Shown here one piece after another: positions 1 to 8,465 of a stretch of 64,000 nt of DNA (position 1 is its first letter; every line of letters starts with the position of its first letter). This DNA comes from Fulvimarina uroteuthidis (GTDB lineage Bacteria; Pseudomonadota; Alphaproteobacteria; Rhizobiales; Rhizobiaceae): the NCBI RefSeq assembly GCF_034321785.1, contig NZ_JAXLPB010000007.1, positions 1 through 64,000 on the forward strand, read 5' to 3'. A program made the position numbers and the translations under genes. The notes under the pieces were generated by a model. It searched no databases, was not told the origin of the DNA, and saw only the letters and a list, made by a program, of their open reading frames with translations.

Positions 1-102
1 GACACGCCGCAAGCGTTGCTGCTCCGCCGGGAGCCTAAGGCCAACGTCGAGCGCTACGATGATCTGCGCGCCCGTAGTCGTGGAGACCGCCATGCGTCAT
101 GA
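1..102 (+). CDS. istA: IstA transposase of an IS21 element, C-terminal end only
   Basis: Frame 1 is open from the window edge and reads DTPQALLLRREPK to a TGA at 100-102. It overlaps the istB start (ATG at 92) by 11 bp, the usual istA/istB arrangement in IS21 elements. Only the last 33 residues are inside the window, so identity rests on the overlap with istB rather than on any catalytic motif. Confidence 0.7.
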   Translation, partial: DTPQALLLRREPKANVERYDDLRARSRGDRHAS

Positions 103-886
103 TCCCGCCAGCGGCGCTGTCGTCATCATGCTGCGCAGTCTCAAGATGTATGGGATGGCCCAGGCCGTCACCGACCTGATCGAGCAGGGCGCGCCTGCCT
201 TCGAGGCCGCCGTGCCGATCCTGACGCAGCTCCTGAAGGCCGAGATGGCCGAACGTGAGGTGCGTTCAATCGCTTATCACATGAAGGCTGCACGCTTTCC
301 GGCGTACAAGGATCTGACGAGCTTCGACTTCTCGGCCAGCGAGATAAACGAGGCCACGGTGCGCCAGCTCTATCGCTGCGAGTTCATCGAGGGAATGCAG
401 AATGTCGTGCTGATCGGCGGGCCAGGCACCGGAAAGACCCATGTCGCGACCGCCCTCGGCGTCCAGGCGGTCGAGCAGCATCGGCGGAAAGTTCGGTTCT
501 TCTCCACCATCGAACTCGTCAACGCGCTCGAGCAGGAGAAGACCAAAGGCAAGGCCGGCCAACTCGCCGAGACCCTGACCCGTCTTGATCTGGTGATCCT
601 GGACGAACTTGGATACCTGCCGTTCAGTGCCTCAGGCGGCGCGCTGCTCTTCCACCTGCTGAGCAAGCTCTACGAGCGCACCAGCGTCGTCATCACGACC
701 AATCTGAGCTTCAGCGAATGGGCCACCGTCTTCGGCGATGCCAAGATGACCACCGCGCTGCTCGATCGCCTCACCCATCGCTGCCACATCCTGGAGACCG
801 GAAATGACAGCTTCCGCTTCAGGGCCAGCACCGCCGCCACCACCCGAAAAAGGAAGGAAAGCGCACATGCCTTGACCCGATCGTGA
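92..886 (+). CDS. istB: IstB-like ATP-binding helper of IS21 transposition
   Basis: IstB is the AAA+ ATPase that works with the IstA transposase to choose and deliver target DNA. The protein has a Walker A motif (GGPGTGKTH, about residue 109), a Walker B stretch (LVILDELGYLPF, about residues 168-179) and the sensor-like VVITTNLSFSEW segment, all standard for IstB. The ATG at 92 is preferred over an in-frame start at 59 because it overlaps the end of istA and begins the usual MLRSLKMYGM-type helical N-terminus. The length of 264 aa is normal. The element's right end follows at about 959, so the left part of the IS lies outside the window. Confidence 0.93.
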   Translation: MRHDPASGAVVIMLRSLKMYGMAQAVTDLIEQGAPAFEAAVPILTQLLKAEMAEREVRSIAYHMKAARFPAYKDLTSFDFSASEINEATVRQLYRCEFIEGMQNVVLIGGPGTGKTHVATALGVQAVEQHRRKVRFFSTIELVNALEQEKTKGKAGQLAETLTRLDLVILDELGYLPFSASGGALLFHLLSKLYERTSVVITTNLSFSEWATVFGDAKMTTALLDRLTHRCHILETGNDSFRFRASTAATTRKRKESAHALTRS

Positions 887-936
887 CCCGCCCAGCATAT
901 CTGTGAGCCGGGTCAATTCTCGATGGAAACCCCGGG

Positions 937-959
937 TCAGTTCCGGGTGGAAATCAACA
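937..959 (+). repeat. Right terminal end of the IS21-family element
   Basis: The 23 bases here end in GGAAATCAACA, typical of IS21-family termini, about 50 bp after the istB stop. A related version (TCAATTCTCGATGGAAAC) lies just inside it at 913-930, giving the repeated terminal arrangement of IS21 ends. A copy with one mismatch occurs at 36920-36942. The porin-gene reading frame resumes directly beyond 959, which fixes the boundary. Confidence 0.7.
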
Positions 960-1323
960 ACCCTCGATCCGTCGATCCGCTCATCAGGCTGATGTCGGTC
1001 AGCGCTCCGAGGACGACATCGCCGATCCGGTAGTCGTAGCCGATACGCGCACCGCCGCCGAAAGCTGCCTTCGGGTTGCCGGTGCCGTAGACGGTCGTGG
1101 CGGACAACGGCGTTGGGCCGAAGAGAACGTCCGGACCATCCCGGCCGAACACCGCTCCGCCCTGGCCACCGATATACAGGCCTGACCACGTGCCCTTCGG
1201 CTTGACGATAGCGATAGGTTCTGACGGAGACCGCTCGGGTATGACGAGATCGGCGGCGGATGCGCCGATCGAGGTCGACATCATGCTCGATGCCGCGATG
1301 ATCGCCAGCTTTCGCAACAGCAT
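960..1323 (-). pseudogene. Outer-membrane porin-like protein (Omp25/31 type), cut by the IS21 element
   Basis: The N-terminal 121 residues remain. They comprise a signal peptide with an ASAADLV cleavage region, then the beta-barrel opening WSGLYIGGQGGAVFG and a glycine-rich strand ending GGGARIGYDYRIGD. This layout is typical of the Omp25/Omp31 opacity-like outer-membrane barrels of Hyphomicrobiales, which are usually 200-250 aa. The coding sequence runs straight into the IS21 end at 959, so roughly half the barrel is missing. The ATG at 1323 follows a GAGAAG ribosome-binding site. A degenerate copy of the regional operator lies about 170 bp upstream (1492). Confidence 0.75.
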
Positions 1324-1491
1324 CACTTCTCGGGGCATACTGATGCATAGCCGATTTCCCGACGCTCCGACCAGGGGACCGGCATCGACGATGATCGTGG
1401 CGACTCGGGACGGGGTTAAGTCCGTCCGCCTGACGACGTCGTCGTCGTGCCGCCTGTCTATGCTTCTGCTATGGCCCCGAGATTGCCGGAA

Positions 1492-1509
1492 CTATACGGA
1501 TGACGTGGA
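1492..1509 (-). promoter_or_regulatory. Degenerate copy of the regional 18-bp operator
   Basis: On the plus strand it reads CTATAC GGATGA CGTGGA. The gene-proximal half (GTATAG on the coding strand) is intact but the distal half is not. It lies upstream of the truncated porin gene at a longer distance (about 170 bp) than the other copies, so its function is uncertain. Confidence 0.35.
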
Positions 1510-1538
1510 CCTGCCGTCGTCCTTGCAGAGCGCTTTCG

Positions 1539-1931
1539 TCAGATCAGCTCGAATGCTTTCGACCAGCTCATGAGAACGACAGCGCCGTTCGCGATGAGCA
1601 GGAAAAAGACGGAGGCCGAACCGAGGTCCTTCGCCTCTTTCGCAAAGAGGCTCCAGTCTTGGGAGAGATGATCGACGACCTTCTCAATCGCCGTGTTCAG
1701 GGCTTCGGCGGTGAAAAGCATTGCGACGAGCACGATCTGCAAGACAATCCACCACACTCGAACACCAAGGCTGATATGGAGCGCAAAGATGATCGCAGCG
1801 CCGAGAATCTCGTGGCGGAACGCCTGCTCGCGCCAGAGGACGCGGATACCGCCCAGCGAATAGCTCGCAGCGGCAAGCACGTGGGCAGGTCCGGTCAGTT
1901 TGGGCGGAATGTCCGGCTCGTTTTCGTTCAA
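1539..1931 (-). CDS. dgkA: Diacylglycerol kinase (DgkA family)
   Basis: This is a small integral-membrane lipid kinase that phosphorylates diacylglycerol to phosphatidate in the inner membrane. The 130 residues fit the family (about 120-130 aa), with REQAFRHE near residue 35, three hydrophobic segments and the family signature EALNTAIEKVVD near residue 78. Its start overlaps the eptA stop by 4 bp (ATGA), so the two are translationally coupled. The pairing makes biochemical sense: transfer of phosphoethanolamine to lipid A by EptA releases diacylglycerol, which DgkA recycles. No terminator is obvious before 1500. Confidence 0.93.
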   Translation of the reverse strand: MNENEPDIPPKLTGPAHVLAAASYSLGGIRVLWREQAFRHEILGAAIIFALHISLGVRVWWIVLQIVLVAMLFTAEALNTAIEKVVDHLSQDWSLFAKEAKDLGSASVFFLLIANGAVVLMSWSKAFELI

Positions 1932-3580
1932 GCGCCCGGCTCCTCGTCTTGAGGTTGGGGGCTGCTGGTGCCCGGGCCGGTTTCGCGACAGGAAACCGAG
2001 AAATCGAGAGCCGGATCATAGACCTTGGTCATGACGGACATCAGACCCAGAACGGAGTGGAAGAGACTATCGTGGCTGAGAGGTTCTGCCCTTCGGGCCT
2101 CGATGCAGGACTGGTCGAGACCATCATCCTTCGCGAACGCATCCGAGAACCATGCGATCATCGGGACATGCGTCTGTCCCTTCGGCGCCATGAAATACGG
2201 AGCGGCATGCAGATAGAGTCCGCTCTCACCCAGTGACTCGCCGTGGTCGGAAACATAGATCATGGCGGCGTCGATACGGTCCGACTGTTCCCGAAGACTA
2301 TCGATGATCTGACCGAGATTCCGGTCCGTCTGGACGATCGTGTTGTCGTAGGCGTTGACGAGTTCCTGGCTGGTACAATCCGCCAACTGGGGTGTCCGGC
2401 AATCGGGCTCGAAGCGCCGTGCTTCCTCGCCGTATCGGCGGAAATAGGCCGGCCCGTGGCTGCCGATCTGATGAAGAACGATGACGGTATCGTTCTTCAC
2501 TCCGACGAGCACCTCCTTCAGACGGTTCGCGAGAACATCGTCACGACATTCCCCGTCCTCGCAGAATGATGGATCCGCGGTATCGGGGAGAAACTCATAA
2601 GCGGTCCGGTCTGCGACGCCCTTGGATCCGGTGTTGTTGTCAAGCCAAAGCGTTTTGATCCCGGCATGGCCGAGGACATCAAGAAGGTTCTCGGTCCACT
2701 TCCCCTTGGTTTCGGTATAATCGTCTCGGGGATAGACGGAGAACATGCAAGGCAGTGAAACCGCGGTCGCCGTTCCGCAACTTGAGACGTTCGAGAATGC
2801 GACGACGTCCCGTTTCGACAATTCGGGATTGGTGTCGCGCTCGTAACCGAGAAGGCCGAAATTGTGCGCACGAGCGGTTTCACCGGCAACGAGGACGAGG
2901 ACTTTCGGTCGCGTGCCGTTGCCTCGGGAGGTCGAACGCGCATCCTCGCCAAGCTTTGTCAGAATCTGGTTCCGGTTCTGAAAGTGCCGGTCGATGACCT
3001 TCCCGACGCCGACGATAGCGCTTGCCGGGTTAAGGCTCGCCATAAGATCGTGATGGTTGCGGAACGTTGCGGCGAATACCGAGAAATTCAGAAAGACGAT
3101 GCCGAGTACGACGAGGACCGACGGCAGGATGAATGCCGTGTTCCATCTGGCCTTCGCCAGAACGGCACGGTGCCGGATGCGGACCCACGCGATGCAGACT
3201 GCCGGAAGAAACCCGTAAATGACTATGTGAACGATGAAGTTCGGCGTGACGAATGCGCCGGCTTCCGGTGCCGTCGTCTCCAACGCGTTTCGGATCATGT
3301 CGCGATCGACGACGATCCCGAACGTGTCGACATAATAGGAGGAGACGGCTGCGATCAGGACGAAGACGATGAACACGGGCTTGATCACATATTTCATCGA
3401 GAACATCGTCAGGAGTGACGAGCCGAGGAGAAACAGCGCGATCGCGAAGCCGACCAGTGTGCCGGGAAATTCCTCGAAATAGGTCCAGGCCTTCATCCAG
3501 AACGTGGCGTTGGCGGTGGCGAGGACGAAGAGCGTCACGAGCATGCTCAACTGGATGCTCGTCAGGCTGGGACGTTTCAT
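1928..3580 (-). CDS. eptA: Phosphoethanolamine-lipid A transferase (EptA/MCR family)
   Basis: This inner-membrane enzyme moves phosphoethanolamine from phosphatidylethanolamine to lipid A, which lowers surface charge and protects against cationic peptides. The 550-aa protein has five N-terminal membrane segments (to about residue 175) followed by a periplasmic sulfatase-fold domain. Catalytic residues line up with the family: Glu234 (AGETARAHN), the Thr270 nucleophile (SSCGTATAVSLPCMF), and Asp445/His446 (YVSDHGES). Several cysteines for the usual disulfides are present. The ATG at 3580 was chosen over an upstream in-frame start because MKRPSLTSIQ leads straight into the first membrane helix. 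It lies 106 bp after the broken b561 gene and probably shares its operator at 4281. Confidence 0.95.
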   Translation of the reverse strand: MKRPSLTSIQLSMLVTLFVLATANATFWMKAWTYFEEFPGTLVGFAIALFLLGSSLLTMFSMKYVIKPVFIVFVLIAAVSSYYVDTFGIVVDRDMIRNALETTAPEAGAFVTPNFIVHIVIYGFLPAVCIAWVRIRHRAVLAKARWNTAFILPSVLVVLGIVFLNFSVFAATFRNHHDLMASLNPASAIVGVGKVIDRHFQNRNQILTKLGEDARSTSRGNGTRPKVLVLVAGETARAHNFGLLGYERDTNPELSKRDVVAFSNVSSCGTATAVSLPCMFSVYPRDDYTETKGKWTENLLDVLGHAGIKTLWLDNNTGSKGVADRTAYEFLPDTADPSFCEDGECRDDVLANRLKEVLVGVKNDTVIVLHQIGSHGPAYFRRYGEEARRFEPDCRTPQLADCTSQELVNAYDNTIVQTDRNLGQIIDSLREQSDRIDAAMIYVSDHGESLGESGLYLHAAPYFMAPKGQTHVPMIAWFSDAFAKDDGLDQSCIEARRAEPLSHDSLFHSVLGLMSVMTKVYDPALDFSVSCRETGPGTSSPQPQDEEPGA

Positions 3581-3686
3581 GAAGATTTGGCTCTTTAATG
3601 AGGATTCGATGGTTCGGCTCGCCTGCCCGGCGCTTGCTGGCACGAAGGGGCGAGCCGAACCTTCAGGAGATGTCGAGAACGTGAAA

Positions 3687-4202
3687 TCAGGATGCGTGGC
3701 GGACGCCGGGCAGCATGCGCTTCATCACGCCGGTCTTGAACCAGAAGTGCTGGGCGAGCGCGCCTAGGATGTGGAAGCCGATCAAGGCCAGCAACGGGTT
3801 CTAGAGAAAGGTGTGATAGCCGGCGATAGCGTCGTTGCCGGTGAACCATGCAGCAAGGCCGAGGGCCGGCATGACGAGAAGCGCGGCATAGAGCAGGACA
3901 TGCGTGACCTTCGCGAGTGTCGCGGCCCATGTCGGCTCGCCTTCGGGATGGGGCGGGCGGCCGTTGACGAAACGGTCGAGAAGACGAACGGCCGCCGCGG
4001 CGAGGACGAAGGTTCCCAGCACGATATGGGAGTAGCCGAGGAGGACGGTCGTCTGGTCGAGCACCTTGCCGTCCAGCGTCCCGTCCCAGAGGGCGGTCAT
4101 GTATTCGCCTTCGATCCATTGGCCAATGATCAGAACGACGATGGTCCAGTGAAGGAAGACGTTGAGGCCGGTCCAGTGGGCGCGGCTGACGGTGGTGGAC
4201 AT
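3687..4202 (-). pseudogene. Cytochrome b561 with an in-frame amber stop
   Basis: The reading frame runs from ATG 4202 to TGA 3687, but a TAG at 3801-3803 interrupts it after YHTFL. Downstream in the same frame comes a normal b561 ending (NPLLALIGFHILGALAQHFW, then KTGVMKRMLPG). Haem-ligand histidines are visible in helix 1 (LHW), helix 2 (YSH), helix 3 (THVLLY) and, after the stop, helix 4 (FHILGALAQH). Without readthrough the protein loses helix 4 and one haem ligand pair. The usual residue at the TAG is probably Trp or Gln. It is the first gene of the eptA-dgkA operon, with the operator about 79 bp upstream. Similar b561 proteins transfer electrons across the inner membrane. Confidence 0.8.
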
Positions 4203-4280
4203 GGGCGAAGGCACTCCGTTTGAAAGGGATGGGTCCGCATCCCCTCTGAGCCTCTGCCATCGTCATCTGCCTTGCCGGAT

Positions 4281-4298
4281 CTATACGGTTTCGTAATC
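4281..4298 (-). promoter_or_regulatory. Regional 18-bp operator/promoter element before b561-eptA-dgkA
   Basis: The plus-strand sequence is CTATAC GGTTTC GTAATC. Read on the coding strand it ends in GTATAGA, where TATAGA could serve as a -10 hexamer. It lies 79 bp before the b561 start, matching the 69-93 bp distance of the other copies. Confidence 0.7.
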
Positions 4299-4336
4299 CT
4301 CGCCCCTTTTTCTTGGATGCGCCGGGCGTTGCAGGA

Positions 4337-6307
4337 TCAATCGGCGGCCATGCCTTTCGAAGCGGGCACGAGAAGGATGTCCGCCGGCTTCGTCTTCGCC
4401 AGTTTTTCAAGGCCGGACTGGATCGCCGCGACGTCGGAACATTCGCCTCGATCGGAAAAGGCCATGCCGAAGCCGAACGGCTCGGCAGTTTCACGCGAGC
4501 ATCCGGCGAGGAGGATCGTCCTGCTGCCTGAATCCGGTCCGATCCGGAAGGAAGACGGCCAGAGGGAGAGGACGTTCCGGCCTCCCGCCGTTGGCCAATC
4601 GAACGTCGCGATCGGAAGCCGCCCTTCATTGAGGACGGGGAGCGCTGGCCGCGAATTAAGTGCGACACCCGAAGGAAGCAGAGCCGTGAGGAGCCCTCCC
4701 GTTGTCACCCGCGACCAGCCAAGAGTCTTCAGCAATGGCGTCAACGCATGCGGGTCCAGATCGGTCTGGAAGACGATCGGTGTCGCCTCGTCTCCTCCGA
4801 TCGTCAGCCGATGCCGAGGCAGATCGCGCCATCCGCCGTTTCGCCAGTCGGCCTCGGTCATTTCCTTCGAGACGAGCACCGGCGCGTAGTTTCCGGTCCA
4901 GGTCCCATAGTCGCGCCAGAGGTGAAAGCCGTAGAAGCCTGTGAAGACGATCGCGAGCACGCCGGCAAGCGGAGCGATGCGAATCGACCGATCCCGGCGA
5001 TGGGTCGTCAAGGCGAAGATCGCGGTCATCAGGACGCCGAAGCTGAGGCCCGCGGACACATCGCTCAGCCAGTGTGCGCCGAGATACATGCGGCTGAAGG
5101 CGATCGTTAGGCCCGCAAGGATCGCAGCCCCGAACGTAATGACCTGGCCTGTGGGACGAAGCCGTGAAGCAATGATGACGGCGAGAATGCCGAAGAAGGT
5201 CATCGATAGCGTCGCGTGGCCGCTCGGGAAGGAAAAGGACGAAACGCCGGTATAGAGATCCGTCGGCCGCGGCCGCTGGATGATACCCTTCACGAAATGG
5301 ACGAAGGTCTCCGAGCCGATCATCGTCAGGGCCGCCGTGATCGCGACCCGGAAATGTCGCCGGAAGGCGAGCCATGCGACGAGAGCGACCGTCAATGCCG
5401 TGAGGACGAACCCGTCCGCCGCCATGGTGATCGCAGTGACGATGTCGGTGCCCGCCTTCGTCCGAAGCCCCTGAAGCAGGTTGTAGACGGCCTTGTCAGC
5501 AAGTTTCAGTTCGGGATCGAGAAGGAGATTGCCGAGGAGCAGTAGGAAGACGCCTCCGGCGAGCGCCGCCAGAACGAGCACGGCCGTGCGGCCGACGATA
5601 TTCGCCTCGTTCGACAGGAAGCGCACTTCCAGTCGAGCGAGCCATGTTTCGACGCTGGAGCGCCGTTCGATCCGGTCCTGGCGCCAGCCGGAGGCGAGCG
5701 GTACGACGAAGCCGATCAGGATCTTTCCAAGATACCAAACAATCAGCAGGAGAAGCACACCACCGGCCGCAAGAATCGCGAGGCGCGGATCGAGGGAATG
5801 GATGCGGGATAGCCCGAGGCCGACCCCGGCGGCCGGTATCAGGTGTGCGGCCGCCCATGCAAAGGCCGAAACGACGTTGACGGTGGCAAAGCGCGGAATG
5901 CTCATGCCTGCCATCCCGGCAATCCCGGGGACGATGGCCTTTACGCCAGGCACGAAGCGGCCGAGGAAGACGCTCTTGCCGCCGTGGCGGTGAAAGAAGG
6001 CCTCACCCTTGTCGATCAACGCACCGTAGCGCTTGAAGGGCCCGAGGCCGCGAAGGCGATCCCTGTAGTGATGGCCGATCCAGTAGGACAGCGCGTCGCC
6101 GGCGACGGCGCCGGCGGCCGCAACGCCGAGAACGGGCAGGAATGGCAGCTTGCCCGCGCCGATCATCGCGCCGACGGCGACGAGGACGACGGTGCTCGGC
6201 ACGAAGAGACCGACGACGAAGAGCGCCTCGCCCATACAGACGAGGAACAGGAAAACGTAGGCCAGCACGAAGTGCTGATCGATGAGGTTCAGAAGCGTCT
6301 GGGTCAT
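4337..6307 (-). CDS. DedA-PAP2 phosphatase-LssY fusion membrane protein
   Basis: This is a 656-aa multidomain membrane protein. Residues 1-200 form a DedA/SNARE-associated domain (GEALFVVGLFVPST; FLGRFVPGVKAIVPGIAG), a family linked to undecaprenyl-phosphate or phospholipid translocation. Residues about 245-440 form a PAP2 lipid phosphatase with the three motifs KGIIQRPRP (340), PSGH (361) and SRMYLGAHWLSD (405). The last 200 residues match an LssY-type C-terminal domain. The likely role is lipid pyrophosphate or phosphatidate dephosphorylation at the periplasmic face, which fits beside eptA/dgkA. The ATG at 6307 starts MTQTLLNLID, common for DedA proteins. It has its own perfect operator at 6379. 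Confidence 0.9.
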   Translation of the reverse strand: MTQTLLNLIDQHFVLAYVFLFLVCMGEALFVVGLFVPSTVVLVAVGAMIGAGKLPFLPVLGVAAAGAVAGDALSYWIGHHYRDRLRGLGPFKRYGALIDKGEAFFHRHGGKSVFLGRFVPGVKAIVPGIAGMAGMSIPRFATVNVVSAFAWAAAHLIPAAGVGLGLSRIHSLDPRLAILAAGGVLLLLIVWYLGKILIGFVVPLASGWRQDRIERRSSVETWLARLEVRFLSNEANIVGRTAVLVLAALAGGVFLLLLGNLLLDPELKLADKAVYNLLQGLRTKAGTDIVTAITMAADGFVLTALTVALVAWLAFRRHFRVAITAALTMIGSETFVHFVKGIIQRPRPTDLYTGVSSFSFPSGHATLSMTFFGILAVIIASRLRPTGQVITFGAAILAGLTIAFSRMYLGAHWLSDVSAGLSFGVLMTAIFALTTHRRDRSIRIAPLAGVLAIVFTGFYGFHLWRDYGTWTGNYAPVLVSKEMTEADWRNGGWRDLPRHRLTIGGDEATPIVFQTDLDPHALTPLLKTLGWSRVTTGGLLTALLPSGVALNSRPALPVLNEGRLPIATFDWPTAGGRNVLSLWPSSFRIGPDSGSRTILLAGCSRETAEPFGFGMAFSDRGECSDVAAIQSGLEKLAKTKPADILLVPASKGMAAD

Positions 6308-6378
6308 CGGGAGGGCTCGAAGCGGGAAATATGATTGCCATGCCCTACGGGCCGAAGCTTCGTGCCGGATGTCTCGAA

Positions 6379-6396
6379 CTATACGCTTCGGTATAG
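6379..6396 (-). promoter_or_regulatory. Perfect palindromic operator before the DedA-PAP2 gene
   Basis: CTATAC GCTTCG GTATAG is a perfect 6-6-6 inverted repeat 72 bp before the start codon. On the coding strand TATAGT follows and may be the -10 element. No good -35 hexamer sits 16-18 bp upstream, which suggests activator dependence. Confidence 0.75.
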
Positions 6397-6489
6397 GAAG
6401 CCGGATCATGCAAAAGGACCCGGGACGAGCCTGTCCCGAGTCCCACTTTTCCCGCCGCGACCGCTACGGCCGCGGAATCTGCCGTTCGT

Positions 6490-7296
6490 TTACTCTCCTG
6501 CCCGAACTTCCAGGCGCTCGAGCGTACCCGGGTCGTTCCGGTTGTCTTTCCTGCGGGAAAGATATTCCGAAGCGACGAGGACGCCGGCAAGAAGCGCGAG
6601 CGTGATCAGCGAGGCGGTACCCCTCGGCAGGTTGAAACCGCCGTGATCGATGGGCTTCGTCAGAAGATCGCCGAAGGTCGCGCCGAACGGGCGCGTGAAG
6701 ATGAAGGCGATCCAGAACAGGAGGACGTGGCTGATGCGGGTTCCGTAGTGCAGTGCGACGACGACGCCGATGACGGCGGCCGTGACGAGCGCGCCCTGAA
6801 CGTAGGAAAGGCCGGCATTGTCGGTGAGCCAGTCGCCGAAGGCGGTGCCGAGGCTGTTCGAGAAGACGATGGCGATCCAGTAGAAGGTCTCGGCATCCTT
6901 GCGGCGGATCGGATAGACCGAGAGATCACGGTCCCGCCAGTACCAGATGGCGAGGGTGGCAGCGAGGCCCGCGACGAGGATCAGCGATCCGGCCGCGTAG
7001 CCGAGGCCAAAGGATCGGTCCATCATGTCCGACACCTCGGTGCCGGCGGTCGTCGTCGCGATGATCGCCGCCCAGAAGAGAGCCGGGTGGTAGCGATCGA
7101 AGCGGATCTGCGCGACGAGGAGCGCGATCAAGATCGCAAAGGTGACACCGAAACCGACATAGTAGCCGAGATTAAGCGTCATCGAGATGAAGTCGCCGGC
7201 GGTCTCGCCGAGCGTGGTCGCGAGGATCTTCATGATCCAGAATGCCAGCGTGACCTGAGCGACCTTGCTCGCGGTCGAAGTGAGTTTGTCCGTCAT
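6490..7296 (-). CDS. COG4705-family integral membrane protein (copy 1)
   Basis: The 268-aa protein has about eight membrane segments and no known enzymatic motif. It contains four internal repeats of a Gly/Thr-x-Asp signature at regular spacing: TTLGETAGDF, TTTAGTEVSD, NSLGTAFGDW and RPFGATFGDL. This suggests an ancestral two-helix unit repeated four times with an acidic residue in each. Such proteins are annotated as uncharacterised membrane-anchored proteins, and the repeated acidic sites would suit cation transport, though that is inference. A close paralogue lies at 10661-11455. It has its own operator element at 7389. Confidence 0.85.
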   Translation of the reverse strand: MTDKLTSTASKVAQVTLAFWIMKILATTLGETAGDFISMTLNLGYYVGFGVTFAILIALLVAQIRFDRYHPALFWAAIIATTTAGTEVSDMMDRSFGLGYAAGSLILVAGLAATLAIWYWRDRDLSVYPIRRKDAETFYWIAIVFSNSLGTAFGDWLTDNAGLSYVQGALVTAAVIGVVVALHYGTRISHVLLFWIAFIFTRPFGATFGDLLTKPIDHGGFNLPRGTASLITLALLAGVLVASEYLSRRKDNRNDPGTLERLEVRAGE

Positions 7297-7388
7297 CGAG
7301 AGAAGCTTTCCAGAGGTTGACGATTCCGGCTCGAAGGTCGGTTCGTCGTCTTCTCTAGGACCCGTCTTTCGCGGTGCGATGGAGCGGA

Positions 7389-7406
7389 GAATACGCTTCG
7401 GTAATG
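7389..7406 (-). promoter_or_regulatory. Operator element before COG4705 copy 1
   Basis: The plus strand reads GAATAC GCTTCG GTAATG, a weaker copy sharing the core ATAC-GCTTCG-GTA with the perfect element at 6379. It lies 93 bp before the start codon. Confidence 0.6.
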
Positions 7407-7422
7407 TGAGTGATCGGTCACG

Positions 7423-7453
7423 AAAACGCCCTCGCGAGAGTTCGCGAGGGCGT
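7423..7453 (-). terminator. Rho-independent terminator after the PepSY gene
   Basis: Perfect 12-bp stem (ACGCCCTCGCGA at 7426-7437 with its complement at 7442-7453) and a 4-nt loop, followed on the minus strand by GTTTTCG. It lies 39 bp after the PepSY stop codon. Confidence 0.8.
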
Positions 7454-7491
7454 CCTTCCGATCGGAGAGGCCTGGAGGTCGTCTTTTCCGA

Positions 7492-7869
7492 TCAGTCGGC
7501 CATCTCGCCGTCTTCGGCTTCTTCGCCCTGATCGTTTGCCTCGGTCTCGTTCTCGTCGGAGGCGTTCTGGTCGACCTTGCCGGACTTGATGTCGACCATG
7601 ACGATCTTCACCGATCCGTCGGACTGCGCGAGTTCGATTTCCCAGGAATTGTCGGCCTTCTCGTCGGAAATCGTCGCGTCGAAGGCCTTGCCGCCGACGG
7701 CGGCCTCGGCCTTTCCGACAGCGTCGGTCAGCGTGACGGTTGCGGACATCGCCTTCTGCGTCTCGGCCTGATCGGCCTCGCCCTTGCCGTTGTCTGCCGC
7801 GAAGGCCGTGCTCCCGGCTGCGAGGATCGCGGCCATTCCGAGGGCGGCGGCGGTGATGCGGTTCTTCAT
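7492..7869 (-). CDS. Secreted PepSY-domain protein
   Basis: The 125-aa protein starts MKNRITAAALGMAAILAAG with a signal peptide cleaved near AFAAD. It then has one PepSY domain (LTDAVGKAEAAVGGKAFDA, then WEIELAQSDGSVKIVMVDIKSGKV). It ends in an acidic tail rich in Asp/Glu (DENETEANDQGEEAEDGEM). PepSY proteins are periplasmic and often sit in regulons of metal- or peptide-sensing two-component systems such as BqsRS/CarRS, where they may bind cations or buffer a sensor. The start at 7869 has a GGAAA ribosome-binding site. The operator at 7952 and the terminator at 7423 show a single-gene unit. Confidence 0.9.
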   Translation of the reverse strand: MKNRITAAALGMAAILAAGSTAFAADNGKGEADQAETQKAMSATVTLTDAVGKAEAAVGGKAFDATISDEKADNSWEIELAQSDGSVKIVMVDIKSGKVDQNASDENETEANDQGEEAEDGEMAD

Positions 7870-7951
7870 GGGGTTTCCTTTCGTTGACGGAGCCTTCTTG
7901 TCTGGCTCGAAAGGAAGATGAGGGGCGTAGATGACGTCCAAAGCTCCAAGA

Positions 7952-7969
7952 CTATACGGTTGAGTATAG
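7952..7969 (-). promoter_or_regulatory. Perfect palindromic operator before the PepSY gene
   Basis: CTATAC GGTTGA GTATAG is a perfect 6-6-6 inverted repeat 83 bp before the start codon, with TATAGT as a possible -10 on the coding strand. Confidence 0.75.
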
Positions 7970-7994
7970 CGCGCTCGTCCGCCCCGTCGTGTCG

Positions 7995-8029
7995 AAAAAT
8001 ACGGCCGCCCGGGCGAACCGGACGGCCGT
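7995..8029 (-). terminator. Rho-independent terminator after the small secreted protein gene
   Basis: On the minus strand a GC-rich 12-bp stem with one mismatch (arms 8018-8029 and 8001-8012, loop of about 5 nt) is followed by ATTTTTCG. It lies 26 bp beyond the stop codon at 8055. Confidence 0.75.
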
Positions 8030-8054
8030 TGCCTAACCGACGATGTCGTCGCCA

Positions 8055-8354
8055 TCATCCGCGAGCGATGCTCCTGCGGACTGCCTGTGCCTGATGATCG
8101 CGAAGCGACTGGTCGCCGGGCACCAGGGTACGGTGACGGACAGGCGTCGCATGCGTGAACCAGGAGCCGTGTTCCGCGATGTCCATCCGGGTATCCTCAG
8201 CGACCTGCTTCGCGCTCGCGTCCGAACCCGGCACCATCACGAAATTGTCGTCGGCCGTGCGCTGGGCCGCATTCGCGGCGCCGGTGCCTGCGAGGCCGCC
8301 CATGATCGAGGCGAAGGCCAGAGCGGCGAAGGCAGTCTTCTTGAAGGCGTTCAT
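8055..8354 (-). CDS. Small secreted protein of unknown function
   Basis: This 99-aa protein has a clear signal peptide (MNAFKKTAFAALAFASIMGG, cleavage near AANA-AQ). The mature part is about 70 residues and contains VMVPGSDASAKQ. The VPGSD motif also occurs three times in the small secreted protein at 31382-31768, so the two may belong to one loosely related family. No enzyme motif is seen. It has its own terminator (7995). No copy of the regional operator was found upstream. No confident function. Confidence 0.65.
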   Translation of the reverse strand: MNAFKKTAFAALAFASIMGGLAGTGAANAAQRTADDNFVMVPGSDASAKQVAEDTRMDIAEHGSWFTHATPVRHRTLVPGDQSLRDHQAQAVRRSIARG

Positions 8355-8465
8355 TGTTTTTCTCCGAGGGATCGGGTTTTCGTTTTTGACGAGCCGTCCC
8401 TCAAGCTCATGAGATCAAGATGGGAGCGGAAGATTGCCGTATCCGGGACGGAAGATTGTGGTTTT

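Noticed and set aside
632..1348. Long minus-strand open frame across istB and the porin gene
   Set aside because: It is in another frame from the porin gene, is Arg-rich and runs antisense through istB; it is a shadow of high-GC coding sequence.
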